From NCBI GenBank assembly GCA_934130025.1, contig CAKOXG010000025.1, positions 1-17,052 on the forward strand: a DNA stretch of 17,052 nucleotides, given 5' to 3'. This document shows, piece by piece, positions 8,801 through 16,992 of the stretch (position 1 is the first letter of the stretch; each line of letters starts with the position of its first letter). Origin of the DNA: an uncultured Clostridia bacterium. Lineage in GTDB: Bacteria > Bacillota > Clostridia > TANB77 > CAG-508. A model generated the notes under the pieces. The model saw nothing but the letters and a program-made list of their open reading frames with translations, searched no databases and was not told the origin of the DNA. A program made the position numbers and the translations under genes.

Positions 8801-11532
8801 TCTGGATCATTTTTATCGTATTTATATGTTTGTGACTTTCCATTCATTTCAACAGTTGTATTTAATACATCTTTATATAATGATAAATCTGCTGTTTTTC
8901 TTAGAAGATAGCCTTGGTTTACATATAAATTATTATAATCTCCAGCATATAGTGAATCATAAGTTGTTATATCTTTTCCTGAAGAATCTCTTACAGCCAT
9001 TCCCAGTCTTGAATGAATTGGTTTTATTAAGTCGTCTACTACAAATTTCGTATACACTGGATAATAATCAATTGTAAAGTTTCCGTTTTGATTATATCCT
9101 GTGTATGAAGACATCATGCAATCTTTTGCAAATACGCTTTGTGCATCTTGTCCATTGTTTGTCTTATCTGTTAGGTTTGCAAATTCATCTATATATCCAC
9201 CTTCGTATAAATCATTTCTTGTAAATGTTGGAGAATATATATTATCTTGTGCATATTTTTGTAAATTTGCTGGAGTTGAACCTATCTCTTTGAATTTCAT
9301 GTTAAATGAATTTCTTTCAGCTGTTTTATCAACTCCTTTTGAACTATTCTCCCATGATACTCCATCTTTTTTGTATATTGTTGGCTCAAAATATTGTCCA
9401 TTATACACAAATTCCACATAATATGTGTATAGAGAATTCAAATTTTCAAATTCATAATGTCCATTTGTATCTGTTGTTGTTTGAGCTTTTACAGATTCAT
9501 CTCCATTTGGCTTTCTTTGATGTAATTTTACAATTACATTTTGCATTGGTTTTGTTCCTTCTGTGTTGCTTGCTCCTGATGGTAATGACTCTTTTCCTGT
9601 TTCAACATCTAGCCATACATTTCCACCTAATTTCATTGAAATATCCTTTGAAGCAGATATTTCTGCTGTTGATTTGTGAGCATAAGTATTTGGGTTATCT
9701 GGAATTTCGTTTTTACTAATTGTAGTATCCTTATATGGCACAGATTTTAGTTCCTGTGAATTATCTGTCTGTAATAATCCATAATAGTTTGTTATATCCA
9801 TAACTACATAAGATTGTCTAACTAATGTATTAAAGCTTAATGAGTCACTATGGCTCTTATATACAGTTTTTGTTATTTTATGTCCATTTTCATCACGTTT
9901 TGGATTTCCATTTGCATCATATTGAGTTTCTTCTACAGTTGTAACCCAATAGTATTTTACTTTAGTTTCTATTCTTCCTAATGCTGATACACCAACATAT
10001 CTGTAAACATTCATTGGATTGTTTAGTATTCCTGCTTGTGTTATACAATAATCTGTGTATTCAAATTGACCTTTTACAGAGACTTCATCTGGATAATTTG
10101 CTTTTGAAGCATTTACTATTATATAGAAGTTTTCTGTTTCTAGTCCGCTTTCTCCTGGGAAAACGCTTCCACTTGTTAATTTAGTTTCTCCCTGTGTTTG
10201 TGTTACAATTTCAAAATCGCCATTTTTGTAGCTTAATGTAGCACTTTCACCATCTTTATTTTTTGTGTCAAGCACAATGTCTGTCATATATGATACATTA
10301 TGATAATATGGATAAGTTATAGAAACAGGTCCTATTATATATTCATCGTTTCCCCTATTTCCGTCATCTCTACTTGCAAAAGCCTGAGCATTGCTCATAT
10401 CTACTGAGGCAAGTTTTGTATAATCATAGTTTACCTCTTTTAATCTTGTTATAAACGCATAGAACTCTCTTGCTTCGTTCCATAAATCATTTCCTCTTGT
10501 TGTAGCCCCTTGTGTTAATGTTGGCCCCTGAGATACGTTTCCATTTCCATCTGTTATATATCCATGATGCGTTCCTTTACTATCATCATGTAGCCAGTTA
10601 GCAACTTGAACATCTATTAAATCATAGCCAACTGTATCCTGTCTTGATTTATGGTATTCTCCTGTTAAGATATATGATTCCATTGCAGACTTATAGTCTG
10701 ATTGAGATCTTGTATCATAGCTGCTTTGGCTTTGAAGATTATAATATGATGAATCTCCATTTCCTATTATTGCAACTTGTGGTCCAACAGTTACCACATC
10801 ATTCTTTATTATTTGTCTTGCCCAGTTTTCACTTGCTTCATATTCTTTTTCAGAATCAAATCCAGTTAGATATCTTTGTGGCTTTTTATCTTGAGATAAA
10901 TTGTCTGATATATCTTGCAAAGCATTCCAAGATGCTTGAATTGATTTATCTATCATATCAGAAGAATATTCTGTTGCTGCAATAAATGGTTGATTATCAT
11001 CTGGCTTGCCAACTCCAGGAGTTATTCCCCATTTAATTGATATATTAGATGGATAATCTCTATCCTTGTTTTTTGCCTTGTCTCCATCTTCTATTGCTTC
11101 CATGTCTCTGTCTCCGCCAGAAACACCCTTATTAGAGAAAGCTTGATCAACTAATTTATCACCATATGACATTATATCTCTATATAGTCTTTTATCATTT
11201 ACTCCATTATATATATATCTGCTTTCAATTGCAGATGCATATTGCTCTTTTGTAGCATAATGAATTTGTGTATCTTTGCTTCCCCATCTTACTATTGAGA
11301 ATTGGTCATTACAAAAGATTATTCCTCCTGATGTTGTTTGTGGAGTAAGGGTGGTTGCTGGATTATTTCCATTTGAATGGCCCAGCATTCCACCTGTTAA
11401 GCTTCCATTAAACCTTGGCAAAACTATAGCATCTGCTGCTTCAACAACCTTTGATAATCCTACAGAACACATTGTAAGAATTACTGCTGCAATTAAAGTT
11501 TTAAATACTTTTTTTATTACTTTTTTATTCAT
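5854..11532 (-). CDS. Very large cell-surface adhesin-like protein: possible thioester domain, SdrD_B-like domains, LPPFG-type anchor
   Basis: The 1892-residue exported protein has an N-terminal signal peptide (basic residues 2-8, hydrophobic core 11-25, likely cleavage near VEAA, about 32). Residues about 60-320 contain FC (C74) and Q309-V-A-N-W, resembling the Cys and QxAxW signatures of Gram-positive thioester (TQXA) domains. SdrD_B-like beta-domains lie at about 632-725 and 1221-1340, with DUF11-like segments near 957-990 and 1629-1680. The C-terminus has LPPFG (1857-1861), a hydrophobic helix (about 1864-1888) and KKRK, the layout of a sortase signal with LPPFG in place of LPXTG. The start ATG (11530-11532) has GGAAGGAGGT just upstream. 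It lies 18 bases after the stop of the preceding surface gene, so both share one transcript, and a terminator follows. It is likely a wall-attached adhesin or pilus-like component; ligand and enzymatic activity are unknown. Confidence 0.85.
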   Translation of the reverse strand: MNKKVIKKVFKTLIAAVILTMCSVGLSKVVEAADAIVLPRFNGSLTGGMLGHSNGNNPATTLTPQTTSGGIIFCNDQFSIVRWGSKDTQIHYATKEQYASAIESRYIYNGVNDKRLYRDIMSYGDKLVDQAFSNKGVSGGDRDMEAIEDGDKAKNKDRDYPSNISIKWGITPGVGKPDDNQPFIAATEYSSDMIDKSIQASWNALQDISDNLSQDKKPQRYLTGFDSEKEYEASENWARQIIKNDVVTVGPQVAIIGNGDSSYYNLQSQSSYDTRSQSDYKSAMESYILTGEYHKSRQDTVGYDLIDVQVANWLHDDSKGTHHGYITDGNGNVSQGPTLTQGATTRGNDLWNEAREFYAFITRLKEVNYDYTKLASVDMSNAQAFASRDDGNRGNDEYIIGPVSITYPYYHNVSYMTDIVLDTKNKDGESATLSYKNGDFEIVTQTQGETKLTSGSVFPGESGLETENFYIIVNASKANYPDEVSVKGQFEYTDYCITQAGILNNPMNVYRYVGVSALGRIETKVKYYWVTTVEETQYDANGNPKRDENGHKITKTVYKSHSDSLSFNTLVRQSYVVMDITNYYGLLQTDNSQELKSVPYKDTTISKNEIPDNPNTYAHKSTAEISASKDISMKLGGNVWLDVETGKESLPSGASNTEGTKPMQNVIVKLHQRKPNGDESVKAQTTTDTNGHYEFENLNSLYTYYVEFVYNGQYFEPTIYKKDGVSWENSSKGVDKTAERNSFNMKFKEIGSTPANLQKYAQDNIYSPTFTRNDLYEGGYIDEFANLTDKTNNGQDAQSVFAKDCMMSSYTGYNQNGNFTIDYYPVYTKFVVDDLIKPIHSRLGMAVRDSSGKDITTYDSLYAGDYNNLYVNQGYLLRKTADLSLYKDVLNTTVEMNGKSQTYKYDKNDPDNIIELKASDVFAYYGRNYTREIYKEDYFKPLDSSETGLSADELMKVYVTYKIRLRNSAQVIAASGVEIVDYYDNEYTLIGSEGTLQPSEEKYRPYVADRKGTTKDETIKVKTSTTSKYAKYNQTTQKNIAGYSTTYITIETTDGKDERILQPSSDLYIYVTFKVKDIGHFLVLDDGNGTNDNGKVNIVEINGYRTYYGEKSQAPNANNSKTDTEYVPGDVAGLVDVDSIAGNINTSAIGNLGKNTTFEQAMENDSNFQNTINSIDKNDPDYGVKVNEAKTKWLRENYGMEDDSDKAPQIKLQIAKDENAARTVSGMVWEDKRTDTINEIARVGNGKIDQESGISGVKVQLVDIRQSAKNQKEIVAKVLQSNGDTSWTWSDGSTNASLNNAPSWDEAVTTTSENGEYSFSGYIPSNYVMKFTYGIDGMKRDENGGIIYNGHDYKSTEYYTPISDSNGNTSFDINNPDNNAYTYTGTINEPVEARTYNIYNAKGNDPTTTYFYNLAQADEDNKANNRYSDARDIMGPDASGSFASGTRAYVNNYSNNAGNGVTNTLAQELHDRSTANYADNTFMVAQSGQIDVEIEYNRTQSDTGDITSSGNQDTSTSENFAKAGYYKIENLDLGLVERSKSQLKVTKQVTNVRVTLANGNTLFDASNRATNVLWSNHVAHNQDSKNTYAEDDNYTDKMMKEPSVRSNASNKGLIQLTMDEELMQGANIRITYAITVANIGEVDYEGNEFYYTGFNTSGVNYYTGKNGATGETKIVTTTPDNLIDYVGYKTDENTGGTTTVTRNNLQFNSDDNPDWEVITQDGITSNGYLNAEVLEKAKLYNTIVVTKESSSSKKELVPIIADQDAAKQIRKAFDDDPLNALTTVNQTNSVSGVQLVLTQPLSPDLKTDDMSYSNLVELVRTSNKLGRRMEYSVVGNQNPTTEPAEIDADSSQDVTILPPFGQQYIYYVLGGIIGLILIVGITMTIIIMKKRK

Positions 11533-11550
11533 TCTCTTACCTCCTTCCTT

Positions 11551-14500
11551 TTATTTTAAAACTCTCTTTTTTATCATATAGCTTCCCACACCAACTATTG
11601 CAATTACTGTTGCAATTAATGTAGTATATATGAATATTTGTCCTGTTTTTACTCCAGTTACTATTGTAGCTGTTGAATAGTCATCTTCAGATGTGTTTTT
11701 ATTTCCTGGTGTTGAGTCTGTATCTTTTACACCATAATCATTTGATGCTTCATATATTTCCGCATTGTTTGTTATAGTTCCAAAGCTTTCTTTGTTCATT
11801 GATTTTGTAAGGATTAATTTTATTTCTTTGCTCTCACCTGGATTAATTACAGTATTTGCAAGTGAATTATTATAAATTACTCCATTTTTTCCTTCATACC
11901 AATCCTGATTTAAATCTGTTGAGAATTTCAATTCTGATGGTAAATAGTCTGCTATTTTCTTTGCATATCCAGGAATTGCACCTTCATTTGTTACCGTAAT
12001 TTTGTATTCTACAACCATTGTTGCAGTATTTACATATTTTGTTTCAAAATCAATTTTTGCAAAGTTTTTATTATAATCGTGAGTACTTGTTTCTTTTTTA
12101 TTGTTTACTGTAATATTTGATACTATTTTATCTAGTTTCAAATCAAATTTTTTGTCCTCAACAAGTCCTAAATCGATATTGTAAACATCTTCTGCCTTAA
12201 GCACTATCTCTGCACTAACTCCTGCTTTTTGTTCTTTTTCTTCATATACAACTGTTTTTTCTACTGCATCTGAATTCTTAGCACTATCTACTCCTGCTTT
12301 CTGATATTCTGTTATACTATAATTTGCTGAATCGTAGAAGAATATTACAGTATATCTTCCTTGTTTTATATTTGTAAAAGCATATGCTCCATTACTATCT
12401 GTTGTTGTAATTGCTTGGTTTCCAGCTTTATCTAAAGCAACATTTCCTGTTAGATTGTCTAGTAATAGCACCTTTGTTCCAGCAACTAACTGTTCATCTA
12501 TATCTCTTATTCCATCAGCATTCTTGTCAATCCAAATTGTTCCTGCAATTCTTCTTGTTCTTTCTTCTGGTGTTGATGGATTTTCTGAATTATCTGGATT
12601 AGATGGTGAGTATGCTTGAACTATTGTTGTTATTTCATTTGATTCTATAGTTCCAATTCTTTCTTGGCTTATACTTGCTTTATTTACTACTGTATAATCA
12701 CTTTTTTCTGGTGCTGCAACAACATGCACTTTTATTACTGCTTCAGCACCTCCGTTTAATAAACCAATTTGTGTTGTTGGATTGCCATTCTCATCTAATC
12801 TTGCTTTACTAGAAATCGTTCCATTATCCACTTGAACCTCCATTCCAGAATATGTTAGCTCCTTTGGTAGATAATCTACAAAATCAATTCCTCCAATTAC
12901 AGATTTAGATGGGTTCTTTATTGTAAATGTGTATGTGTATCTCTCAGCAGCATTTATTTTTATACTACTTGGAATGTCTGAAGTTTGTTTTATTTCTAAT
13001 CCTGGTTTACTTAGAGGTATGTTTAGTGTTCCAATTTGCTCTTCTGCTACATTTTCTGCATATACACTTGGTGCTATAGTTACCTCTTTAGTATAACCAT
13101 CATTTATTTTTTCTGCCTTAACCATGATAGTTAATTTAACTGTATTTCCTGTTACATTTCCTAAAGGAATGATTACTTCCCCATTTTTATTACTTATAGT
13201 ATTAGTTATATCTTCTTCACCTTTTTGAACACTTACTATTGAAAGTTCTTCTGGCAAATTAAATTTAACATTTGTATTTTTTCTTTCTCCCTTATATTCA
13301 TATGAAGAATTTTCATCTACCATAGAACTATAATCAAATTCTGTTGATGCAACACTTATTGTAAAGCTATTTGTTGTTCCAACATCTATTGTATCTATTT
13401 CTCTTGAAATATTTTTTATAAAATATGTTCTTGTAATTTTCTCTGCAATAGAATTTGTTTCTGCTTTTACATCACCATTAGAGATTGTAACTTTAGTATT
13501 AAAATCGTACTCTTCATTAGAATCTTCTTGCGTTTTTATCCATATTTCTTTTTCCAATTTACTATGTGCCGCAATATCTGGTAAAGAAACTTTTGCCATC
13601 TTATCTGTAGAATTTTCTATTGAATCATACTCTGCAACTCCTGTTGATTTGTATCCAAGTGCTAAGCTCTCATCTTTTTCAACATACATCATATTGCTTT
13701 TTAGCTGTATGCTCATTTGAAGACCAGTTGCAGCTTCTGTTCCTGTATTTTCAATTACTAATTTATATTTCAATAATTCTCCACTTGCAATTGTTGTAGA
13801 ATTATTTTCAGATTCTATTTGTGCTTTTATTACTGCTCCACTTCCTGTTGTTACACCAACTTTTGTTGCTATTGCACTATCTAGATTACTTTGTGAGTCT
13901 TTATTGCTGAAATATACTATATAGTTTTCATATGCTGATTTATTATGCTCTAAATTTGCAGCTAAATTTGCTTTATATGAAAAGGTGAAGCTATCTCCCT
14001 TCGACATATCATAATTTTCAAATATTATCATATATGATTTTATTTTTGATAAATCTGATATTGTTTCTTTCCATCCATTTGATGAAGCTGCTAAATCTTT
14101 AGTAGCATTTTCATTTTCTGAATAATATACTTTGGCTGAGCTATTTGAAACGCTTATTGCTGATGCAACGTCCATTGTCATTGTAGAGCCAAGGTCAGCA
14201 TTTGTTGCTATGTCTTTGTTTCCAGCATATGGTGTTCTTCCTAATACTACCACATTATTTAAAACAGTATCATAATTATTTATTACATTCATTGTGAATA
14301 CTGGAGTTTTTGCTCCTGATAAGGTTGGTATTAAAGCTTCTTTTTGTTCTCCACTTATAGACATTACTGCAGGAGAGGCTCCATTATATTCTGAAACAGT
14401 ATTTGTTGTTACAACTCCTGTTGGAGCAACATATTCAATTTCTTTTGAATTTTCTACTATAGTTCCATCTCCATCTTGTACTTTTAAACCTATTTGTGTA

Positions 14501-16527
14501 TTTGTTGATGGAGTTAAGTTGTTTAATGTGATATTTGTTTTTATAACAATTGTTGCACCTTTAGCAGCAGCATTGTTATATTTTGTTTGTTTACCATTTA
14601 ATTGTATTTCTATATCTTTTGTTCCATCATTATTATCTACAAACCTTGTATCTGCTATATTTAATTCTTCATCCAACGTTACTTGGGCACTTCCATCTAT
14701 TTTTGTTATACCTACTGGTAACTTCAATGTTATTTTAGGGTTTGTATATAATTTGTCATCAACACTGTCATTTTCTAAAGTAACTGTAAACTTAACATCT
14801 TTATTTTCTACTATTGTAGATAATGTATCTGTATTGGTTGTTACGAAAGCTTTATGTGTTGGTTCTTCCAATGCTGTAGTTACTTCTTTTTCTTGCTTTA
14901 CTATTTCATTTTCACCATTTTTTGCAATTCCTATAACTTGAGTATTTATTTTTTCAAACTTTTCAATTTGTGATTGACTATATTGCATATTACTATTAAT
15001 TGCTCTTGTAATTTCAAATGATATATTTCCATTCTTTTGTGGCTTTGATGTTGTAATTATAATATTTCCTACATTATAATTAGTTAAATCTACTTCTATA
15101 TTTTCTCCTGTTGTATTAGTATTTTTATCTATTGTTTGTAATTTTTCTCCATTTGAATTTGATATTGTAATTTGACCATTTTCGCCTAATATATTATCAA
15201 ATTCTACTTTAGATATTGTAAGCATTTTATCAATACTTTCCACATCTTTTTCATTTTTGTCTTCTTGAACAAATTTATTAGTCTTTTGTAAAATTTCTAT
15301 GTTGTCTATAACATCTGCAAAAGCTATGCTTGCTGTGTATGTTTCTGTATAATTAGTTTCTTTTTTATTGGCATCACTAGCAATTTTATTTGTATACATA
15401 TAACCTTTATTTATCTTTTCAGTTGCAGCTACATTAAAATCAACTAGCTCCCCTACTTTTTCTAACTGGTCTTCATATCCATTTACTTTTGCTGTTGCAC
15501 TTGTTACCCCATTTCCACAATTGTACAATGCTATTTTAGAATTTGCTTCATAGCTTATTCTTGTCACCTGATCTTTTGTAGAATTATAAGCACTTTCTGA
15601 ATATACATATGTTATTATAAATTCATCTAATGCGTTTTTCTTCCAAGATATATTTCCATTTTTTGCTTCGTTCTTTACATTTATAACTATTTTTCCACTA
15701 TCCTTGTCATACACATAATTATTTTGTGTAAAGCTCTCTGCCTTTTCTTCTCCATTTGTAGCAGCAGTTGAGTTTGCAACAACTGTTACACTTTCAGGAT
15801 TTTCATTATTTATTTTAGGAGCTATTATTTCTATACTTGTTTCTTTTATTGGCAATACACTATCTTGTATTCCTGATGTTATTTTTGCTTGTGTTATTAT
15901 CTTGTTTGTTGTTCCTGCCGAATAAGGAATATATTTTGTAATTTCATAACTTAATTTTGTTTTAGCATCCTGGCATGTCCAACTTGTATTTATAATTATT
16001 GTTTTGTTTATAGCTATTTCTTTACCATCTTTATTTATGTATTTTGCTTTTAATTCCACTGCATTATCTTTTGACATTGCATTTTCAGAAACTATATCAG
16101 ATTTATCTGCTATGACATTAAATGATTTTGTTACATTCTCTCCGGCCTCAATTTGATTTAATAAAATTGCTTTATTTTCACTATCAAATTTTTGCACTCT
16201 CTCTGCATCTGTACCATCATCAACTATACCAAAATTTGGCTCAATAAAATTAACTGAAATATCTTTCAAATATCCAGCTTCTTTTACCTTTACAGCTAAA
16301 TTTAATTTTGTATCTGTTGAATTTACATCTGCATATGCCTTATGTTTTCCTCCATCGTAATAAACATCAAACTCTACATTTACATTGTTTGTTTGCGTTT
16401 TCTGATTTTCTAATTCTTTGTCACTTAGTAAATTTTCTGCTGCATAGCTAATTACCGCAGCTGAATTTGCATACAAAATTGCTATTACAAGCATTGCTGA
16501 AATAATCTTTACTAATCTTTGCTTCAT
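11551..16527 (-). CDS. Very large cell-surface protein with DUF11-like repeats, one SdrD_B-like domain and a C-terminal membrane anchor
   Basis: The 1658-residue exported protein has a signal peptide at 1-30 (MKQRLVK, then a hydrophobic core, likely cleavage SYAA/EN). A long unrecognised beta-rich Asn/Thr-rich region (about 45-890) follows. DUF11-like segments occur near 899-1030 and 1174-1300 and again near 1500-1590, two of them with a DYLP motif (1218 and 1527). An Asn/Pro-rich linker (1308-1325) precedes an SdrD_B-like domain (about 1326-1440), whose EF-hand-like loop DKNADGIRDIDE (1334-1345) should bind calcium. NIDLGLVE (1450-1457) recurs in the downstream partner. The tail is VKTGQ, a hydrophobic helix (about 1630-1651) and KKRVLK, with no LPXTG. 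The start ATG (16525-16527) has AAGGAGG nine bases upstream. It is the first gene of a two-gene operon with its own promoter. It probably forms a stalk or matrix at the wall; binding partners are unknown. Confidence 0.85.
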   Translation of the reverse strand: MKQRLVKIISAMLVIAILYANSAAVISYAAENLLSDKELENQKTQTNNVNVEFDVYYDGGKHKAYADVNSTDTKLNLAVKVKEAGYLKDISVNFIEPNFGIVDDGTDAERVQKFDSENKAILLNQIEAGENVTKSFNVIADKSDIVSENAMSKDNAVELKAKYINKDGKEIAINKTIIINTSWTCQDAKTKLSYEITKYIPYSAGTTNKIITQAKITSGIQDSVLPIKETSIEIIAPKINNENPESVTVVANSTAATNGEEKAESFTQNNYVYDKDSGKIVINVKNEAKNGNISWKKNALDEFIITYVYSESAYNSTKDQVTRISYEANSKIALYNCGNGVTSATAKVNGYEDQLEKVGELVDFNVAATEKINKGYMYTNKIASDANKKETNYTETYTASIAFADVIDNIEILQKTNKFVQEDKNEKDVESIDKMLTISKVEFDNILGENGQITISNSNGEKLQTIDKNTNTTGENIEVDLTNYNVGNIIITTSKPQKNGNISFEITRAINSNMQYSQSQIEKFEKINTQVIGIAKNGENEIVKQEKEVTTALEEPTHKAFVTTNTDTLSTIVENKDVKFTVTLENDSVDDKLYTNPKITLKLPVGITKIDGSAQVTLDEELNIADTRFVDNNDGTKDIEIQLNGKQTKYNNAAAKGATIVIKTNITLNNLTPSTNTQIGLKVQDGDGTIVENSKEIEYVAPTGVVTTNTVSEYNGASPAVMSISGEQKEALIPTLSGAKTPVFTMNVINNYDTVLNNVVVLGRTPYAGNKDIATNADLGSTMTMDVASAISVSNSSAKVYYSENENATKDLAASSNGWKETISDLSKIKSYMIIFENYDMSKGDSFTFSYKANLAANLEHNKSAYENYIVYFSNKDSQSNLDSAIATKVGVTTGSGAVIKAQIESENNSTTIASGELLKYKLVIENTGTEAATGLQMSIQLKSNMMYVEKDESLALGYKSTGVAEYDSIENSTDKMAKVSLPDIAAHSKLEKEIWIKTQEDSNEEYDFNTKVTISNGDVKAETNSIAEKITRTYFIKNISREIDTIDVGTTNSFTISVASTEFDYSSMVDENSSYEYKGERKNTNVKFNLPEELSIVSVQKGEEDITNTISNKNGEVIIPLGNVTGNTVKLTIMVKAEKINDGYTKEVTIAPSVYAENVAEEQIGTLNIPLSKPGLEIKQTSDIPSSIKINAAERYTYTFTIKNPSKSVIGGIDFVDYLPKELTYSGMEVQVDNGTISSKARLDENGNPTTQIGLLNGGAEAVIKVHVVAAPEKSDYTVVNKASISQERIGTIESNEITTIVQAYSPSNPDNSENPSTPEERTRRIAGTIWIDKNADGIRDIDEQLVAGTKVLLLDNLTGNVALDKAGNQAITTTDSNGAYAFTNIKQGRYTVIFFYDSANYSITEYQKAGVDSAKNSDAVEKTVVYEEKEQKAGVSAEIVLKAEDVYNIDLGLVEDKKFDLKLDKIVSNITVNNKKETSTHDYNKNFAKIDFETKYVNTATMVVEYKITVTNEGAIPGYAKKIADYLPSELKFSTDLNQDWYEGKNGVIYNNSLANTVINPGESKEIKLILTKSMNKESFGTITNNAEIYEASNDYGVKDTDSTPGNKNTSEDDYSTATIVTGVKTGQIFIYTTLIATVIAIVGVGSYMIKKRVLK

Positions 16528-16580
16528 AAAATCGCTCCTCCTTATTTTGCTTTTTATGTTTTAATTTTTGTCTATGATTT

Positions 16581-16609
16581 ATTATACACCAAAACAGCTT
16601 ATTTTTCAA
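16581..16609 (-). promoter_or_regulatory. Sigma-A promoter of the surface-protein operon
   Basis: Minus strand: -35 TTGAAA (16604-16609), 17-base spacer, perfect -10 TATAAT (16581-16586). Predicted start is near 16574, about 47 bases before the first ATG. The -35 is one of two TTGAAAAA repeats (the other ends at 16620). Confidence 0.8.
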
Positions 16610-16909
16610 TGGTTTTTCAACTTGTTTTTTCCATATTCTGTACATGCTTGCGGAAAGTTTTTTTTCGGCTTTTATTAAATTTTTGTTACAATTTTATTTT
16701 ATTTTTTAATTTTTTATATTTCTATTATATATTGGATATTTTTTGTATTTTTTCAAACTGGCTATTTTCCAAGCCTTTTCAGCTTTATTTCTTCAATTAT
16801 GTTTACCTTTTTACTTTTAGGCTCCATTGATAAAAACTTCTAAATCTATTGTTTCCCTAAGGAATTCTTTTAGTAAAATTTTAATCTTTTATGTAAGCCT
16901 CTTTATAGC
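16610..16909. other. Intergenic region upstream of the surface operon, no gene seen
   Basis: About 300 bases of very A/T-rich DNA with no supported gene. A 21-codon minus-strand frame (16762-16827) has no ribosome binding site. A weak inverted repeat with a G/G mismatch (GCgGAAA ... TTTCgGC) lies at about 16650-16669. The element TAGTAAAAT of the nearby terminator is repeated at 16871-16879. The F- and Y-rich plus-strand frame at 16519-16830 is compositional and runs through the operon promoter. Confidence 0.55.
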
Positions 16910-16938
16910 AAAAAAAATTTTACTATTTCTAGTAAAAT
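16910..16938 (-). terminator. Intrinsic terminator directly downstream of the tRNA fragment
   Basis: On the minus strand a perfect 9-bp stem (ATTTTACTA / TAGTAAAAT) closes a GAAA loop and runs into eight Ts (16910-16917). It starts nine bases after the CCA end of the tRNA fragment. This suggests it is the original terminator of the tRNA transcript, kept on the chromosomal side. Confidence 0.87.
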
Positions 16939-16947
16939 CCCTAAATT

Positions 16948-16992
16948 TGGTTGAGGGGATAAACTTGAACTTATGGCCTTCGGGTTATGAGC
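16948..16992 (-). pseudogene. 3' fragment (45 nt) of an initiator tRNA-fMet gene (anticodon CAT); possible att site
   Basis: Read on the minus strand, the fragment begins in the anticodon arm with GCTCATAACCCGAAGG, the initiator tRNA hallmark (CAT anticodon at 16987-16989, three Cs after the loop). It continues through a T-arm (ATAAG / TTTAT around TTCAAGT) and the acceptor strand CCCCTCA to ACCA at 16948. The base at position 72 is A, as expected of the bacterial initiator's unpaired 1-72 position. The upstream 58 bases hold no D-arm, no matching 5' anticodon stem (CCTCG cannot pair with CCCGA) and no acceptor 5' strand, so only the 3' part is present. The usual G53-C61 pair is G-T here, in line with loss of function. 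Integrases that use tRNA genes often leave such a 3' copy at the far end of the element. An intron-split gene is a less likely alternative. Confidence 0.75.

Noticed and set aside
98..9719. Many 60-140-codon plus-strand open frames antisense to rpoB, nrdDG and the 1892-residue surface gene
   Set aside because: They are reverse-strand shadows of long, clearly coding minus-strand genes, have A/T-driven Leu/Phe/His-rich composition, and lack ribosome binding sites.
14294..14941. 215-codon plus-strand open frame inside the 1658-residue surface gene
   Set aside because: It is wholly antisense to a continuous coding frame with a signal peptide and domains, and its Ser/Val/Phe-rich product looks like a complement of the Thr/Asn/Lys-rich gene.
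16448..16645. 65-codon minus-strand frame overlapping the start of the surface operon
   Set aside because: It starts upstream of the predicted transcription start, covers the promoter, and runs out of frame into the first gene.
16762..16827. 21-codon minus-strand frame starting MEPKSKKVNIIEE
   Set aside because: No ribosome binding site or promoter, very short, and within A-rich DNA where Lys/Ile codons arise by chance.
16948..16992. Intact tRNA-Met gene
   Set aside because: The 5' acceptor strand, D-arm and 5' anticodon stem are missing from the 60 bases upstream, so only a 3' fragment can be supported.
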